Shown: positions 17,253 through 25,758, numbered from the stretch's first letter. The stretch is DNA of 32,588 nt from Oscillospiraceae bacterium (GCA_029098185.1 JAQXNV010000004.1:1-32588); one strand, 5' to 3'. The notes: generated by a model from the sequence alone, not told the origin. Program-made: numbers and translations.

Positions 17253-17999
17253 TCAAGAGACGATTTCCAGATAATCTCCCCGGACATATCCGGTCACATT
17301 GCCGTACTGCACAACATACCAGTTCCCCGTCTGGCCAAAAACCGTGACCTGCGCGCCGTTGGGGATCTGCCCGATGATCTCGCTGTCGGTGGTCGGCTTG
17401 CGGCGGATGTTTAAATTGCCGCCCTGGGTGCGCACGATGCCGACTCGCTCCGGCTGCGGCGGCGTAATAAACGGGATGCCAAAGTACATGGTCAAAGACT
17501 GGACCAGATTTTGGGCGATCTCGTCCACATGGGTGCGGATCCATTCGGCGTCCCGGCTGTTGTCGTGGTAGGCTACCTCAATGAGAACGGCTGGGGCGTT
17601 GGTCTTGGTAATCTCCGCCAGCGTAGTAGTGGGGCGGGCCTGCACTCGGGATGGGTCGGGGTAGATCTTTTTAAAATTGTCGGCGATGATGGTGGCGGCC
17701 CGCTTTCCCCGCCAGCTATAGGGATAGTAATAAACGTCGGTACCGTAAAGCTGGCCCGATAGATCCTCCGGGGCGGCATTGGAATGGATAGCCAGATGCA
17801 GATCGTAGTTGCCGCTGTTGGATTCCCGGATCACCTGTCCCAGCGTCATGCCGAGACGGTTGCGGGTGAACTGGATCCCATTGGTCCGCAGATACGGTTC
17901 CATGGCATCGGCGATCAGGTTCATATACTGCTGTTCATTGCCGCCGCCTTCGTACAGATTATAGGGCTGCAGGGACGGACTTAAATAAATCGTTGCCAT
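17253..17999 (-). CDS. N-acetylmuramoyl-L-alanine amidase (divergent) with SH3b domain
   Basis: A 248-residue probable peptidoglycan amidase. The start at 17999 (MATIYLSPSL) has GAGGAGGGAG in front; a longer frame to 18206 would run into mreB and is rejected. Residues 1-175 look like a divergent Amidase_3 domain: E22 in GGGNEQQYMN, H72 in LHLAIHSNAAP and E141 in VLIEVAYHDN match a zinc glutamate, a zinc histidine and the catalytic glutamate, but the usual first histidine (in an HGG motif) is not seen. Residues 186-246 form an SH3b domain (GGNLNIRRKPTTDSEIIGQIP, WYVVQYGNVTGYVRGDYL) that should bind wall polymer. There is no signal peptide, so export must be non-classical, by lysis, or not at all. 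Confidence 0.86.
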   Translation of the reverse strand: MATIYLSPSLQPYNLYEGGGNEQQYMNLIADAMEPYLRTNGIQFTRNRLGMTLGQVIRESNSGNYDLHLAIHSNAAPEDLSGQLYGTDVYYYPYSWRGKRAATIIADNFKKIYPDPSRVQARPTTTLAEITKTNAPAVLIEVAYHDNSRDAEWIRTHVDEIAQNLVQSLTMYFGIPFITPPQPERVGIVRTQGGNLNIRRKPTTDSEIIGQIPNGAQVTVFGQTGNWYVVQYGNVTGYVRGDYLEIVS

Positions 18000-18029
18000 A
18001 AACTCCCTCCTCGCCTTTATCTTATGCGG

Positions 18030-18058
18030 AAAATACCGATAGGCAGCTTGTTTCCCAA
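18030..18058 (-). promoter_or_regulatory. Weak candidate promoter of the amidase-ispF unit
   Basis: TTGGGA (18053-18058) and TATTTT (18030-18035) on the minus strand with a 17-base spacer, downstream of the mreB terminator and 31 bases before the amidase start. The match is modest, but a promoter is needed here if the terminator works. Confidence 0.35.
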
Positions 18059-18072
18059 AGAAAATTTTCAGC

Positions 18073-18106
18073 AAAATAAAAACAGACAGAAAACGCTCCT
18101 GTCTGT
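18073..18106 (-). terminator. Terminator overlapping the end of the mreB-like gene
   Basis: ACAGACAG and CTGTCTGT (18099-18106 and 18082-18089 on the plus strand) pair over an 9-base loop, followed on the minus strand by TTTTTATTT. The stem starts inside the stop codon. Confidence 0.8.
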
Positions 18107-19137
18107 CATACTTCATAAGATTTGTGCAGGGGATTGATGACCCCGTAAGCGCCGTTGTCCAGATCCCGGACATAACGGATAGCCTCCCCCGCGCCATTGA
18201 CGGCACACAGCTCCGGTGACGGCGGGACCGTTACGGGAAGATGGGTCTTGCGGGAAATGAGCCGGTCAAAGCCATACAGCTTAGCCGAAGCACCGGTAAC
18301 GGTAATGCCATCCTCCAGAATATCGGAGAGCAGGTCCGGCGCAACAGATTCCAGCACGTTGTTAATGGTACGGGTGATCTTGAGCGCCGGGTTCAGTAGC
18401 GCCTCTAAAACCTCGTCGCTGGTCAGATCCCGCCACATGGGCAGGCCTGACCGGGCATGGCTGCCTTTGATGCGGAAGGTCAGCAGTTTTTCCGTGGGAT
18501 AAACACAGCCAATGGCGATCTTGGCCTGCTCCGCCGTTTTTTTCCCGATAACAAGGTTATATTTTCGCCGGACATATTTGATGATCTCATCGTCAAAATC
18601 ATCTCCACCGACCCGCAGAGTATAGCAGGAGGAGATGCCGCCCAGCGTGATCACGGCGATGTCTGTACAGCCGGCGCCAATATTGGCGACCAGGCGTCCT
18701 CTTGGCTGAGCGATGTCTAACCCAGCCCCCATGGCCGAGGCCACCGCTTCCTCAATAAGACAGATCTTGCGCACGCCGGCGGCACGGATCACATCGACCA
18801 GGGAACGCTTTTCCACCTGGGTCAGCACACAGGGGATCGTCACCACGGCCCGGGGCATGATGAGCCGGCTCTCCCGGATCCGGCGCAGATAGCTGCGCAC
18901 CATGTATTCCGCCATGGGAAAATCCGACACGACACCTCGGCGCATAGGCCCTACCACGGCCACATGGGAAGCGGTCCTGCCGATCTGCTCGTAGGCCTGC
19001 TGGCCCACAGCCGTTATGCGGTCGGTGAGCAGATCCACTGCCACGATGGACGGCTCGTTGACCACGACGCCTTTCTTTTTGCGATACATCTTACATTGGG
19101 CTGTACCCAGATCAATGGCAATATCTGTCCCCAGCAT
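18106..19137 (-). CDS. MreB/Mbl-like actin-family protein
   Basis: A 343-residue bacterial actin homologue that would organise peptidoglycan synthesis at the membrane. The ATG at 19137 is chosen because AAAGGAGG lies 7 bases in front; it gives a standard MreB-like beginning. Phosphate 1 loop DIAIDLGTAQ (5-14), GPMRRGVVSDFP, the connecting MPRAVVTIP, EEAVASAMGAGLDI, phosphate 2 VANIGAGCTDIAVI, GGDDFDDEII and the adenosine-side VTGASAKLYGF are present. It stands alone, without mreC or mreD, and is somewhat divergent (IGAGCTD rather than IGGGTTD), so an Mbl or MreBH-like paralogue is as likely as the main MreB. Confidence 0.92.
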   Translation of the reverse strand: MLGTDIAIDLGTAQCKMYRKKKGVVVNEPSIVAVDLLTDRITAVGQQAYEQIGRTASHVAVVGPMRRGVVSDFPMAEYMVRSYLRRIRESRLIMPRAVVTIPCVLTQVEKRSLVDVIRAAGVRKICLIEEAVASAMGAGLDIAQPRGRLVANIGAGCTDIAVITLGGISSCYTLRVGGDDFDDEIIKYVRRKYNLVIGKKTAEQAKIAIGCVYPTEKLLTFRIKGSHARSGLPMWRDLTSDEVLEALLNPALKITRTINNVLESVAPDLLSDILEDGITVTGASAKLYGFDRLISRKTHLPVTVPPSPELCAVNGAGEAIRYVRDLDNGAYGVINPLHKSYEV

Positions 19138-19178
19138 GAAAGAACCTCCTTTCCCGTTCCGTGTCTGTCGCACGTTTT

Positions 19179-19207
19179 ATTATAGGATGTTCTCACGCCC
19201 AATGCAA
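19179..19207 (-). promoter_or_regulatory. Promoter of the mreB-like gene
   Basis: TTGCAT (19202-19207) and TATAAT (19179-19184) on the minus strand with a 17-base spacer. It lies in the 81-base gap behind comF, about 42 bases before the start codon. Confidence 0.8.
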
Positions 19208-19218
19208 TAAACATTTTG

Positions 19219-19887
19219 TTACGAAAAATCAGCATGGCAAACCGTCACGGCCACAACGGATGCAGCGCCCATTGCATACAGCACCTTCGTGCAGGCGCAC
19301 AGCGTTGCACCGGTAGTCACGATGTCATCGACGAGCAGGACACGCTTTCCCGTACTGTCGGCTCCTTTGGCCGGACCGTAAGCGCCGATGACGCTTTGCA
19401 GCCGTCCCTGCCGATCCAGACTGCTTTGGGATGGTGTATCGATGACCTTTTGCAGCAGCGCCGCATAAGGCACACCGCTATATTCCTGAAAGGGCCGGGC
19501 TAACAGCTCAGACTGATTATACCCCCGCTCCCGTCTGCGATTTTTGGAGATGGGCACTGCGGTGATGACATCCACCCTTTGGAGCAGCGAGCGCACCATC
19601 TCTTCTGCCAGCGCAAGCTGAGAAAGGGTCGGGCCGATGTCCCGGCAATCCTGAAATTTGAACCGGTGGATGGCTTCCCGCATGGCGCCTTCATAGGTAT
19701 AAACGGCGTAACAGTCCAATATCTGGCCGTCGGCAAGGCGATAGCGCCGACGCTGCATCGCCGGATGAAGCTGGCTTTTGCAATCGTCACAGCAATATGC
19801 GCCAGCAGGCAGCGCTGTGCCGCAGAATGGACATTTTGCCGGGTAAATGCTTTTGAGCAGCAGATCAGCCATCGCTTTGAGCTTCAT
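19219..19887 (-). CDS. comF: ComF family phosphoribosyltransferase-like protein
   Basis: A ComF/GntX-like protein, 222 residues, associated with uptake and processing of DNA during competence and related to PRPP-binding enzymes. A four-cysteine zinc site is visible at 19/22 and 33/36 (CPFCG, CDDC); the C-terminal part is a type I phosphoribosyltransferase fold with ERGYNQSELLA and the PRPP loop VLLVDDIVTTGAT (183-195). The first ATG at 19887 has AAAGGGG 8 bases away and overlaps the recD2 end by 23 bases; a second ATG five codons on would overlap less but lacks a site. Competence genes are not otherwise present in the window. Confidence 0.93.
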   Translation of the reverse strand: MKLKAMADLLLKSIYPAKCPFCGTALPAGAYCCDDCKSQLHPAMQRRRYRLADGQILDCYAVYTYEGAMREAIHRFKFQDCRDIGPTLSQLALAEEMVRSLLQRVDVITAVPISKNRRRERGYNQSELLARPFQEYSGVPYAALLQKVIDTPSQSSLDRQGRLQSVIGAYGPAKGADSTGKRVLLVDDIVTTGATLCACTKVLYAMGAASVVAVTVCHADFS

Positions 19888-22120
19888 CGTGATACCCCTT
19901 TAAAAAATGATACAGTCCACAATACCGCTTTGTTTTCCGGTCGTTTTCCACCATGGCACGCAGCGTCTTTGTCATGCCCACAAGGATCAACAGATCCTTT
20001 GCCCGGGTGATACCGGTATACAATAGATTCCGGTAGTATAACTGAGGCGGCCCGGGGAACATGGGCATGACCACGGCCCGAAATTCATTGCCCTGGCTCT
20101 TGTGCACCGTCATAGCGTAGGCCAGCTCCAGCTCGCTGAGATTGTCCGCAGTATACAGGACAATCCGGTCATCCATCTGCACCGTATAGGTACCGCTGCG
20201 CTTGTCGATGTCCAGCAGCATACCGATGTCGCCGTTATACACCCCTTCTCCGGAAGTCCCGTCGCTGCGGCTCCACACCAGATCGTAGTTATTCTTGACC
20301 TGCATCACTTTGTCGCCTTCCCGGAAGATCGTGCCGTTTATGGTAACTTCCTGCTTTCCCTTTTCCGGCGGGTTCACCGCATCTTGCAGTTTGCGGTTTA
20401 ATTCCACCGTGCCCAGTTCACCCTTTCGGCTTGGCGACAACACCTGGATCTCTGACCAGACCGTATAACCGTAAGTGACGGGCAAACGCTGGGCGCACAG
20501 GCCAACGATCGTATCGGAAATGGTTTTGGCATCGTAACCGGGCAGAAAGAAAAAGTCCTTATCCTTACAATTGAGCTGCGGCATTTCGCCGTTGACGATC
20601 TTATGGGCATTGGTGATGATGAGGCTTTCCATGGCCTGGCGAAAGATCTCGTCAAGCTCCACTACAGGGATCACACCGGTGCGGATAAGATCTCCCAGCA
20701 CATTGCCCGGCCCCACAGACGGCAATTGGTGAGAGTCGCCTACCATGATGAGCCGGCAGCCCAACGGCAATGCCCGCAGCACGCTCTCGAACAGAGAAAC
20801 ATCTACCATGGACATTTCATCGAGGATCAATGCGTCGCACTCCAGCAGATTCTTCTCGTTTTTGGCAAAGCGGGGACGATCCTGTTCATTCCATTCTACC
20901 TGCAATAACCGGTGAATCGTCTTTGCTTCTCTCCCGGTGACTTCGCTCATCCGCTTAGCTGCCCGGCCTGTAGGCGCTGCCAAAAACACCCGCTCGCCCT
21001 TTTCCTCTAAAATGGTGATCATGGCGTTGAGCGTCGTTGTTTTACCAGTACCGGGCTTTCCGGTCAGAATGAGCACGCCCTCTCCCAAAGCCATGCGGAT
21101 GGCCTGCTTTTGCTGCTCGGCGTAAGTGATACCAAACCGCTGCTCCATCTCGGCAATGGCGTCATCGACGCCGACGATGGCCTGGGCCGGAAACCGCAGC
21201 AGCATAGACAACCGAGAGGCCGCATACGTTTCCGCCTGATATAGCCGCCGGGTAAAGAGAAAGTTCTTTTCTCCGCTTTGCAGCGTGAAGGTCTCTTGGA
21301 TGAGGCTTTCATTGTCCACCAGTTCCTTTAGCGCTTCGGTCACCTCCTCCGGTGAAACGGTGAGGAGCTTTGCGCAGGCTGCTGTCAGCTTATCCTGAGG
21401 CAGACAGGTGTGCCCGTTACAGGCGTTATGCTGCAAGACGTACAAGATCCCGGACATGATACGGTTTTTATCATCCCGTGGCTTTTTTAGCTGTTGGGCG
21501 ATGAGATCCGCCTTTTGAAAATCGAGACGCACTTCATCGGTACAAAGACAAAATGGATCGTGCTCGATCATGGCGATGGACTGGCTGCCAAAACATTTCC
21601 AGACTCGGATGGCTTCTTCAGCGCCGATGCCGTACTTGCTCAGGTACAGCATCAGTTCCTTGATACCAAATACCCGCTGAAATTCCTCGCTGATCTTTTC
21701 AGCTTTTTCTTTCGTGATGCCCCGGATGGCGCACAGACGATCCGGTTCTTTTTCAATGACCTCCAGGGCGTTATCCCCAAACATCTCTACGATCTTCCCT
21801 GCCGTTGCTTTACCGATGCCCTTCACTGCGCCGGAGGACAGATATTTCAGCATCCCGGCAGCCGTTGCCGGAACGGTGCGCTCGAAGGTCTCTACCTTGA
21901 ACTGTTCCCCAAAGCTGGGATGATTTACCCATTTCCCCACGACATGAAGCCCTTCGCCTTCTGTGACGAAGGGCATCGTGCCTACGGCGACAACCAGTTC
22001 GTCATCGACCTCCATCTCTAAAATGGTGTATTCGTTTTTGTCGTTGTGGTAGATGATATGCTCTACCGTTCCCGTCATTTCATACAGCGTCTGATCCATA
22101 ACACTTCTCTTTTCCGCCAT
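19865..22120 (-). CDS. recD2: RecD2-type ATP-dependent DNA helicase
   Basis: A stand-alone SF1B 5'-3' helicase without RecB and RecC, 751 residues. The N-terminal ~100 residues are the OB-like part; HhH-like repeats follow (SGAVKGIGKATAGKIVEMFG, CAIRGITKEKAEKI). Walker A GKPGTGKT is at 354-361, Walker B with DE at 434-435 (LILDEMSMVD), then MVGDSHQLPSVGPGNVL and the late motif AYAMTVHKSQGNEF. RecD2 proteins act in replication-fork and mismatch repair. Its start is uncertain: 22120 has a poor site, and the predicted promoter leaves only about 7 bases of leader, so the ATG at 22099 (MDQTLYEM) may be the real one. Confidence 0.96.
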   Translation of the reverse strand: MAEKRSVMDQTLYEMTGTVEHIIYHNDKNEYTILEMEVDDELVVAVGTMPFVTEGEGLHVVGKWVNHPSFGEQFKVETFERTVPATAAGMLKYLSSGAVKGIGKATAGKIVEMFGDNALEVIEKEPDRLCAIRGITKEKAEKISEEFQRVFGIKELMLYLSKYGIGAEEAIRVWKCFGSQSIAMIEHDPFCLCTDEVRLDFQKADLIAQQLKKPRDDKNRIMSGILYVLQHNACNGHTCLPQDKLTAACAKLLTVSPEEVTEALKELVDNESLIQETFTLQSGEKNFLFTRRLYQAETYAASRLSMLLRFPAQAIVGVDDAIAEMEQRFGITYAEQQKQAIRMALGEGVLILTGKPGTGKTTTLNAMITILEEKGERVFLAAPTGRAAKRMSEVTGREAKTIHRLLQVEWNEQDRPRFAKNEKNLLECDALILDEMSMVDVSLFESVLRALPLGCRLIMVGDSHQLPSVGPGNVLGDLIRTGVIPVVELDEIFRQAMESLIITNAHKIVNGEMPQLNCKDKDFFFLPGYDAKTISDTIVGLCAQRLPVTYGYTVWSEIQVLSPSRKGELGTVELNRKLQDAVNPPEKGKQEVTINGTIFREGDKVMQVKNNYDLVWSRSDGTSGEGVYNGDIGMLLDIDKRSGTYTVQMDDRIVLYTADNLSELELAYAMTVHKSQGNEFRAVVMPMFPGPPQLYYRNLLYTGITRAKDLLILVGMTKTLRAMVENDRKTKRYCGLYHFLKGYHDEAQSDG

Positions 22121-22133
22121 TTTTTCTGTTTCC

Positions 22134-22162
22134 AGTATAAACGGTTTTCTTCAGGAAATCAA
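22134..22162 (-). promoter_or_regulatory. Candidate promoter of recD2-comF
   Basis: TTGATT (22157-22162) and TATACT (22134-22139) on the minus strand with a 17-base spacer. It overlaps the last codons of the upstream small gene. If active, transcription starts near 22127. Confidence 0.55.
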
Positions 22163-22486
22163 CCGTCCCAACTCCTGCGGCGTGCACAGATTCATAAATT
22201 CATACTCGTCGCAGATCCGCGCGCAGACGCACCGGGTCTCCTCTGTCATACCGTTGTCCAAACAGATGAGCCAGCCCACTTCCGGATTTTTCGTCATCTT
22301 CCGGAATCGGGAAACAGCGTGGCGCAGCTGCTGCTCGATATTTTCCACCCGGCCGGAAAACGGCAGGATCACCAGCACTTCCGTGGAAGATTCCGGCTCC
22401 AGCAAACAGTCGGCAATTTTCCAGCAAATGGCCACCAATCCCACCACCGCCAGCAAAACGATTACGATCTCTCCGATCAGCATCAT
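22151..22486 (-). CDS. Small single-pass membrane protein of unknown function
   Basis: A 111-residue protein with an N-terminal membrane helix (about residues 4-25, IGEIVIVLLAVVGLVAICW) and a cytoplasmic C-terminal part of about 85 residues (VLVILPFSGRVENIEQQLRHA, NPEVGWLICLDNGM, CARICDEYEFMNLC, TPQELGRLIS). I chose the ATG at 22486 because GAGGTG lies 6-8 bases upstream; an in-frame GTG three codons earlier overlaps that site. The four C-terminal cysteines are not in a regular metal motif. I do not recognise the family. It lies 31 bases ahead of recD2 in the same direction, but its own promoter is not clear. Confidence 0.75.
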   Translation of the reverse strand: MMLIGEIVIVLLAVVGLVAICWKIADCLLEPESSTEVLVILPFSGRVENIEQQLRHAVSRFRKMTKNPEVGWLICLDNGMTEETRCVCARICDEYEFMNLCTPQELGRLIS

Positions 22487-22532
22487 ACGAATCACCTCAC
22501 GCTATCCTATGGCGCAGCGGGACATTTTGCTA

Positions 22533-22580
22533 CAAAAGAAATTCCCAGCCAGAGCAGACCGCTTTGGCCGGGAATTTTTT
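22533..22580. terminator. Terminator after the MATE gene
   Basis: AAATTCCC (22539-22546) and GGGAATTT (22570-22577), extended by GCC/GGC, form a long stem with a 15-base loop. The minus strand continues with CTTTTG and the plus strand with seven T. It ends the MATE transcript on the minus strand; the plus-strand side is not used by any gene seen. Confidence 0.8.
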
Positions 22581-22601
22581 TATAGCGAACAAATAGAACG
22601 A

Positions 22602-23975
22602 TCAGGATGCCTCTGGAGCGTCCAGCTTCTTCAGCGACTTTTTAAACTGGAACCCAAAGAGGATGGCCGTACAGAGGACGGCGATGGTATCTGCCACCGG
22701 CTCGGCCAAATAGACAGCGCTGGTCTGGTCGGCGATGAACAAGGGCATCAAATAGATCAGCGGGATGAGCAGGATGAATTTCCGCAGTACCGCCACGATG
22801 ATCGAACAGGGGGCGTTGCCAATGGACACAAAGGTCATCTGGCAGGAGATCTGGATGCCAAAGAGGAACAGCACGCCGCAGTACATCCGCAGAGCACGAG
22901 CGGTAAAGGCCACCAAGTCGCTGTCCGGGGTGAACATCCGGGCAAACACCTGGGGGAACAGCATGATGCAGCCCCAGAGAACGACGGCGTACACCATACT
23001 GGAGATCAGCAGATAGCGGAAGCTCTTTTTTACCCGGTCGCTGTTGCGGGCGCCATAGTTGTAGCGGGTAATGGGCTGTGCGCCCTGGCCGATGCCCTGA
23101 AGAGGCAGCATGGCAAACTGCATGACGCTGGTCAAAATGGTCATGGCGCCAACAGCCGTATCGCCGCCGTATTTCAGCAGGGAAGAATTGAAGCAGACAG
23201 AGATAACACTTTCGCTGGCCTGCATAATAAAGGTGGAGCTGCCCAGGGCAATACAGGGCGGCAGGAATTTGATGCCTGCAAGGAGGTTCTTCTTTTTGAT
23301 GCGCAGGATCGTTTTTTTGCCACACAAAAACACCAGTACCCACACGCAGGAAAGGCCCTGCGAAAGGACTGTGGCCAGCGCCGCGCCCTGCACGCCCATG
23401 TTCAGGCCGAAAATAAAGAGCGGGTCTAAAACGATGTTGGTAACAGCGCCGATGAGCACGGTAAGCATACCGGTTTTGGCAAAGCCCTGGGCCGTGATAA
23501 AGGCGTTGAGGCCCAAAGTGATCTGCACAAAAATTGTGCCGATAGCGTAGATACGCATATAAGATGTAGCGTAAGAGATGGTGTGCTCACTGGCGCCAAA
23601 CAGCAGCAGCAGTTCCCTGTTCCAGATGAGGATGACGCCGGTCAGCACGACGGAGATGGCCACCTGCAGCACCAGACAGCCACCTAGGATCTTCTCGGCT
23701 GAATCGTGGTCGCCCTTGCCCATGGCGATGGAGGCCCGGGGTGCGCCGCCAGCAGCCACAAAAGCCGAAAAGGCGGTGATGATCAAAATCAGCGGCATAC
23801 ACACGCCGACGCCGGTAAGGGCCAAACTGCCGTCAACCGGCATATGGCCAATGTAGATGCGGTCCACGATATTATACAGCATATTGACAAGCTGCGCGAT
23901 GACTGTTGGAATGGCCAGCTTCAGCAACAGCTTGCCGATGGGCTCGGTGCCCAAAAACGTTTTATCTTGTTCCAT
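22602..23975 (-). CDS. MATE family efflux transporter
   Basis: A cation-coupled multidrug exporter of the MATE type, 457 residues from the ATG at 23975, which has AAGGA 8 bases upstream; the longer frame from 24038 lies inside the MarR gene. The family start is seen in GKLLLKLAIPTVIAQLVNMLYN and IVDRIYIGHM. About twelve membrane helices in two six-helix bundles follow (for example MPLILIITAFSAFVAAGGAP, LGSSTFIMQASESVI, IGQGAQPITRYNYGA, VVLWGCIMLFPQVFARMF). The C-terminal end is charged (FKKSLKKLDAPEAS). It overlaps the MarR gene by 14 bases, so the exporter and regulator are made together. Substrates cannot be told from sequence. Confidence 0.94.
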   Translation of the reverse strand: MEQDKTFLGTEPIGKLLLKLAIPTVIAQLVNMLYNIVDRIYIGHMPVDGSLALTGVGVCMPLILIITAFSAFVAAGGAPRASIAMGKGDHDSAEKILGGCLVLQVAISVVLTGVILIWNRELLLLFGASEHTISYATSYMRIYAIGTIFVQITLGLNAFITAQGFAKTGMLTVLIGAVTNIVLDPLFIFGLNMGVQGAALATVLSQGLSCVWVLVFLCGKKTILRIKKKNLLAGIKFLPPCIALGSSTFIMQASESVISVCFNSSLLKYGGDTAVGAMTILTSVMQFAMLPLQGIGQGAQPITRYNYGARNSDRVKKSFRYLLISSMVYAVVLWGCIMLFPQVFARMFTPDSDLVAFTARALRMYCGVLFLFGIQISCQMTFVSIGNAPCSIIVAVLRKFILLIPLIYLMPLFIADQTSAVYLAEPVADTIAVLCTAILFGFQFKKSLKKLDAPEAS

Positions 23976-24441
23976 TGTGTGATTCCTTCTTTGCTTGGTT
24001 GCTTTGTTGTTTTGCCATATCAGACAGGTTTTGTTCAAAAACGGTAAAGCAGTGACTGCATAGATTCAGCTCCTGTTCGCTGAGTCCCCGGTTCATCCGG
24101 TCGCAAAAGTCCGCTTGCAGTGCCCGTCCCCGCTGGACGACAGGCTCTGCCTTTTCCGTTGGCACAAGGCGCCATTTTCTGCGGTCCTCCGGCACGGGAC
24201 GCCGCTCTAAAAAGCCGTCCCGAACAAGATTTTCCACATGGAACGACACGATGCCCGGCTTTAAATGCAGATAAAAACAAATATCCCGGGCCGTGTTCGT
24301 CTCTGGGTTATTGGCCAGGAAAAGCAAAAGCTCCACAGCCGTCTGCGCCATGGACAGCTCCACACTCAGCGGTTCCATGGCCCCGTCGTACGCTTCCCGG
24401 AACTTTCGCAGATATGCGTAAAACTGCGTCACTGTCAGCAA
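23962..24441 (-). CDS. MarR family transcriptional regulator
   Basis: A 159-residue winged-helix protein that probably represses its own operon and the MATE exporter. The start is the TTG at 24441: AAGGAGG (24450-24456) is 8 bases in front, while the upstream ATG at 24477 is at or before the predicted start of transcription. The sequence then reads LLTVTQFYAYLRKFREAYDGAM, a helical dimerisation segment, AQTAVELLLFLANNPETNTARDI (helix), LHLKPGIVSFHVENLVRDGFLERRPVPEDRRKWRLVPT, the recognition helix and beta-wing, with the typical DRR wing residues, and a C-terminal dimerisation helix. Cysteines in the C-terminal part could sense oxidants, but this is only possible. It overlaps the MATE start by 14 bases. 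Confidence 0.9.
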   Translation of the reverse strand: MLTVTQFYAYLRKFREAYDGAMEPLSVELSMAQTAVELLLFLANNPETNTARDICFYLHLKPGIVSFHVENLVRDGFLERRPVPEDRRKWRLVPTEKAEPVVQRGRALQADFCDRMNRGLSEQELNLCSHCFTVFEQNLSDMAKQQSNQAKKESHNGTR

Positions 24442-24449
24442 CGTTTCCG

Positions 24450-24456
24450 CCTCCTT
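24450..24456 (-). promoter_or_regulatory. Ribosome binding site that fixes the MarR start at TTG
   Basis: AAGGAGG on the minus strand with 8 bases to the TTG at 24439-24441. It is in frame and inside the longer reading frame, and it is much stronger than anything in front of the ATG at 24477. Confidence 0.75.
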
Positions 24457-24462
24457 AATTAC

Positions 24463-24474
24463 TTCAATTTTGAA
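24463..24474. promoter_or_regulatory. Candidate operator of the MarR regulator
   Basis: TTCAA and TTGAA form a perfect inverted repeat around two T (TTCAATTTTGAA). It lies between the predicted transcription start and the ribosome binding site, where a repressor would block the promoter. MarR sites are often longer, so this may be only half of the full operator. Confidence 0.45.
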
Positions 24475-24481
24475 CATTCTA

Positions 24482-24510
24482 ATTTTAGCATATCTATTAC
24501 ACACTGTCAA
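24482..24510 (-). promoter_or_regulatory. Promoter of the marR-MATE unit
   Basis: TTGACA (24505-24510) and TAAAAT (24482-24487) on the minus strand with a 17-base spacer: a perfect -35 and a near-perfect -10. Transcription should start near 24475. Confidence 0.8.
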
Positions 24511-24518
24511 CCTTCAGC

Positions 24519-24558
24519 CAAAAAAGACCACCCTCCAAAAACGGAAAGGTGGTCTTTT
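24519..24558 (-). terminator. Terminator after metK
   Basis: AAAAGACCACC and GGTGGTCTTTT (24548-24558 and 24522-24532 on the plus strand) make an 11-bp stem with a 15-base loop, followed on the minus strand by six T. It starts 13 bases after the metK stop. Confidence 0.9.
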
Positions 24559-24570
24559 GGCATTTACGCA

Positions 24571-25758
24571 TTATTTTGCTTGCAGCGCTGCGTTCAAATC
24601 GTCTACTTTATCGGTTTTCTCCCAGGAGACACCCAGATCCTCCCGGCCCATATGACCATAGGAGGCCAGATTTTTATAGATAGGCTTTTGCAGATCCAGC
24701 GTCTGGATGATGGCTGTAGGCCGCAGGTCAAACACCTTGGAAACGGCGCTTGCCAGCTCCTCGTTGGTGTAGTCGGAGGTGCCGAAGGTCTCCACCATGA
24801 TGGACACCGGATGAGCCACGCCGATGGCATATGCCAACTGGACCTCACATTTTTTGGCCAGCCCTGCCGCCACAATATTCTTGGCAACGTACCGGGCAGC
24901 ATATGCTGCGGAACGGTCTACCTTGGTCGGGTCTTTTCCGGAGAAAGCGCCGCCGCCGTGTCTGCCGTAGCCGCCGTAGGTATCGACAATGATCTTTCTG
25001 CCGGTAAGGCCTGTATCACCAACTGGGCCGCCAATGACAAACTTGCCCGTTGGATTGATGAAATATTTCGTGTTATCGTCGATCATGTTTTGCGGCAGGA
25101 CCGCCTTAATAACGTGCTCGATGACATCCTTGTGGATCTGCTCCTGCGAAACACTCTCGGCGTGCTGGGTAGAAACAACTACCGCATCGATCCTGGTGGG
25201 TACGCCGTCATCGTATTCTACCGTTACCTGTGTCTTGCCGTCGGGACGGAGGTATGGCAGAATACCCTCTTTGCGCACCTGGGCCAGCCGCTTAGAGAGC
25301 TTATGGGCCAGAGAAATGGCCAGCGGCATCAGTTCCGGCGTCTCATCGCAGGCAAAGCCAAACATCATGCCCTGGTCGCCGGCACCGATGAGATCCAAAG
25401 CATCGGTAGCGCCATGCTGTGTTTCGTAGGACTCGTTGACGCCCTGGGCAATGTCCGGAGACTGCACATCGATGGACAGAGTGACGCCGCAGGTATTTCC
25501 GTCGAAGTAGCAATCGGGATTATCATAGCCGATCTCGCAGATGGCCTGCCGGGCAATGGACGCAATATCCACATAGCATTCGGTGGAGATCTCGCCCATG
25601 ACATGGATCATCCCAGTGGTCGCGGTGACTTCACAGGCAACATGGGCCTTGGGATCCTGCTCCAGGATCGCGTCGAGCACAGAATCGGAAATTTTATCGC
25701 AAACTTTATCGGGGTGTCCCTCTGTGACGGATTCCGATGTGAAAAAATATTTTGCCAT
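24571..25758 (-). CDS. metK: S-adenosylmethionine synthetase
   Basis: Makes SAM from ATP and methionine, releasing phosphate and pyrophosphate. The ATG at 25758 has GGAGG 8 bases in front and gives 395 residues; the longer frame reaches into the riboswitch terminator and is rejected. Motifs: the ATP site GHPDK (14-18), [21 protein letters not shown] (the methionine/ATP loop), and [33 protein letters not shown] in parts ([34 protein letters not shown]). The C-terminal part ends [18 protein letters not shown]. It is a single-gene unit behind a SAM-I riboswitch and before a strong terminator, so it is turned off by its own product. Confidence 0.98.
   Translation of the reverse strand: MAKYFFTSESVTEGHPDKVCDKISDSVLDAILEQDPKAHVACEVTATTGMIHVMGEISTECYVDIASIARQAICEIGYDNPDCYFDGNTCGVTLSIDVQSPDIAQGVNESYETQHGATDALDLIGAGDQGMMFGFACDETPELMPLAISLAHKLSKRLAQVRKEGILPYLRPDGKTQVTVEYDDGVPTRIDAVVVSTQHAESVSQEQIHKDVIEHVIKAVLPQNMIDDNTKYFINPTGKFVIGGPVGDTGLTGRKIIVDTYGGYGRHGGGAFSGKDPTKVDRSAAYAARYVAKNIVAAGLAKKCEVQLAYAIGVAHPVSIMVETFGTSDYTNEELASAVSKVFDLRPTAIIQTLDLQKPIYKNLASYGHMGREDLGVSWEKTDKVDDLNAALQAK

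Noticed and set aside
18000..18206. A longer N terminus for the amidase (317 residues).
   Set aside because: The extra residues lie in the intergenic gap and the end of mreB, cross the mreB terminator, and the ATG at 17999 has an excellent ribosome binding site.
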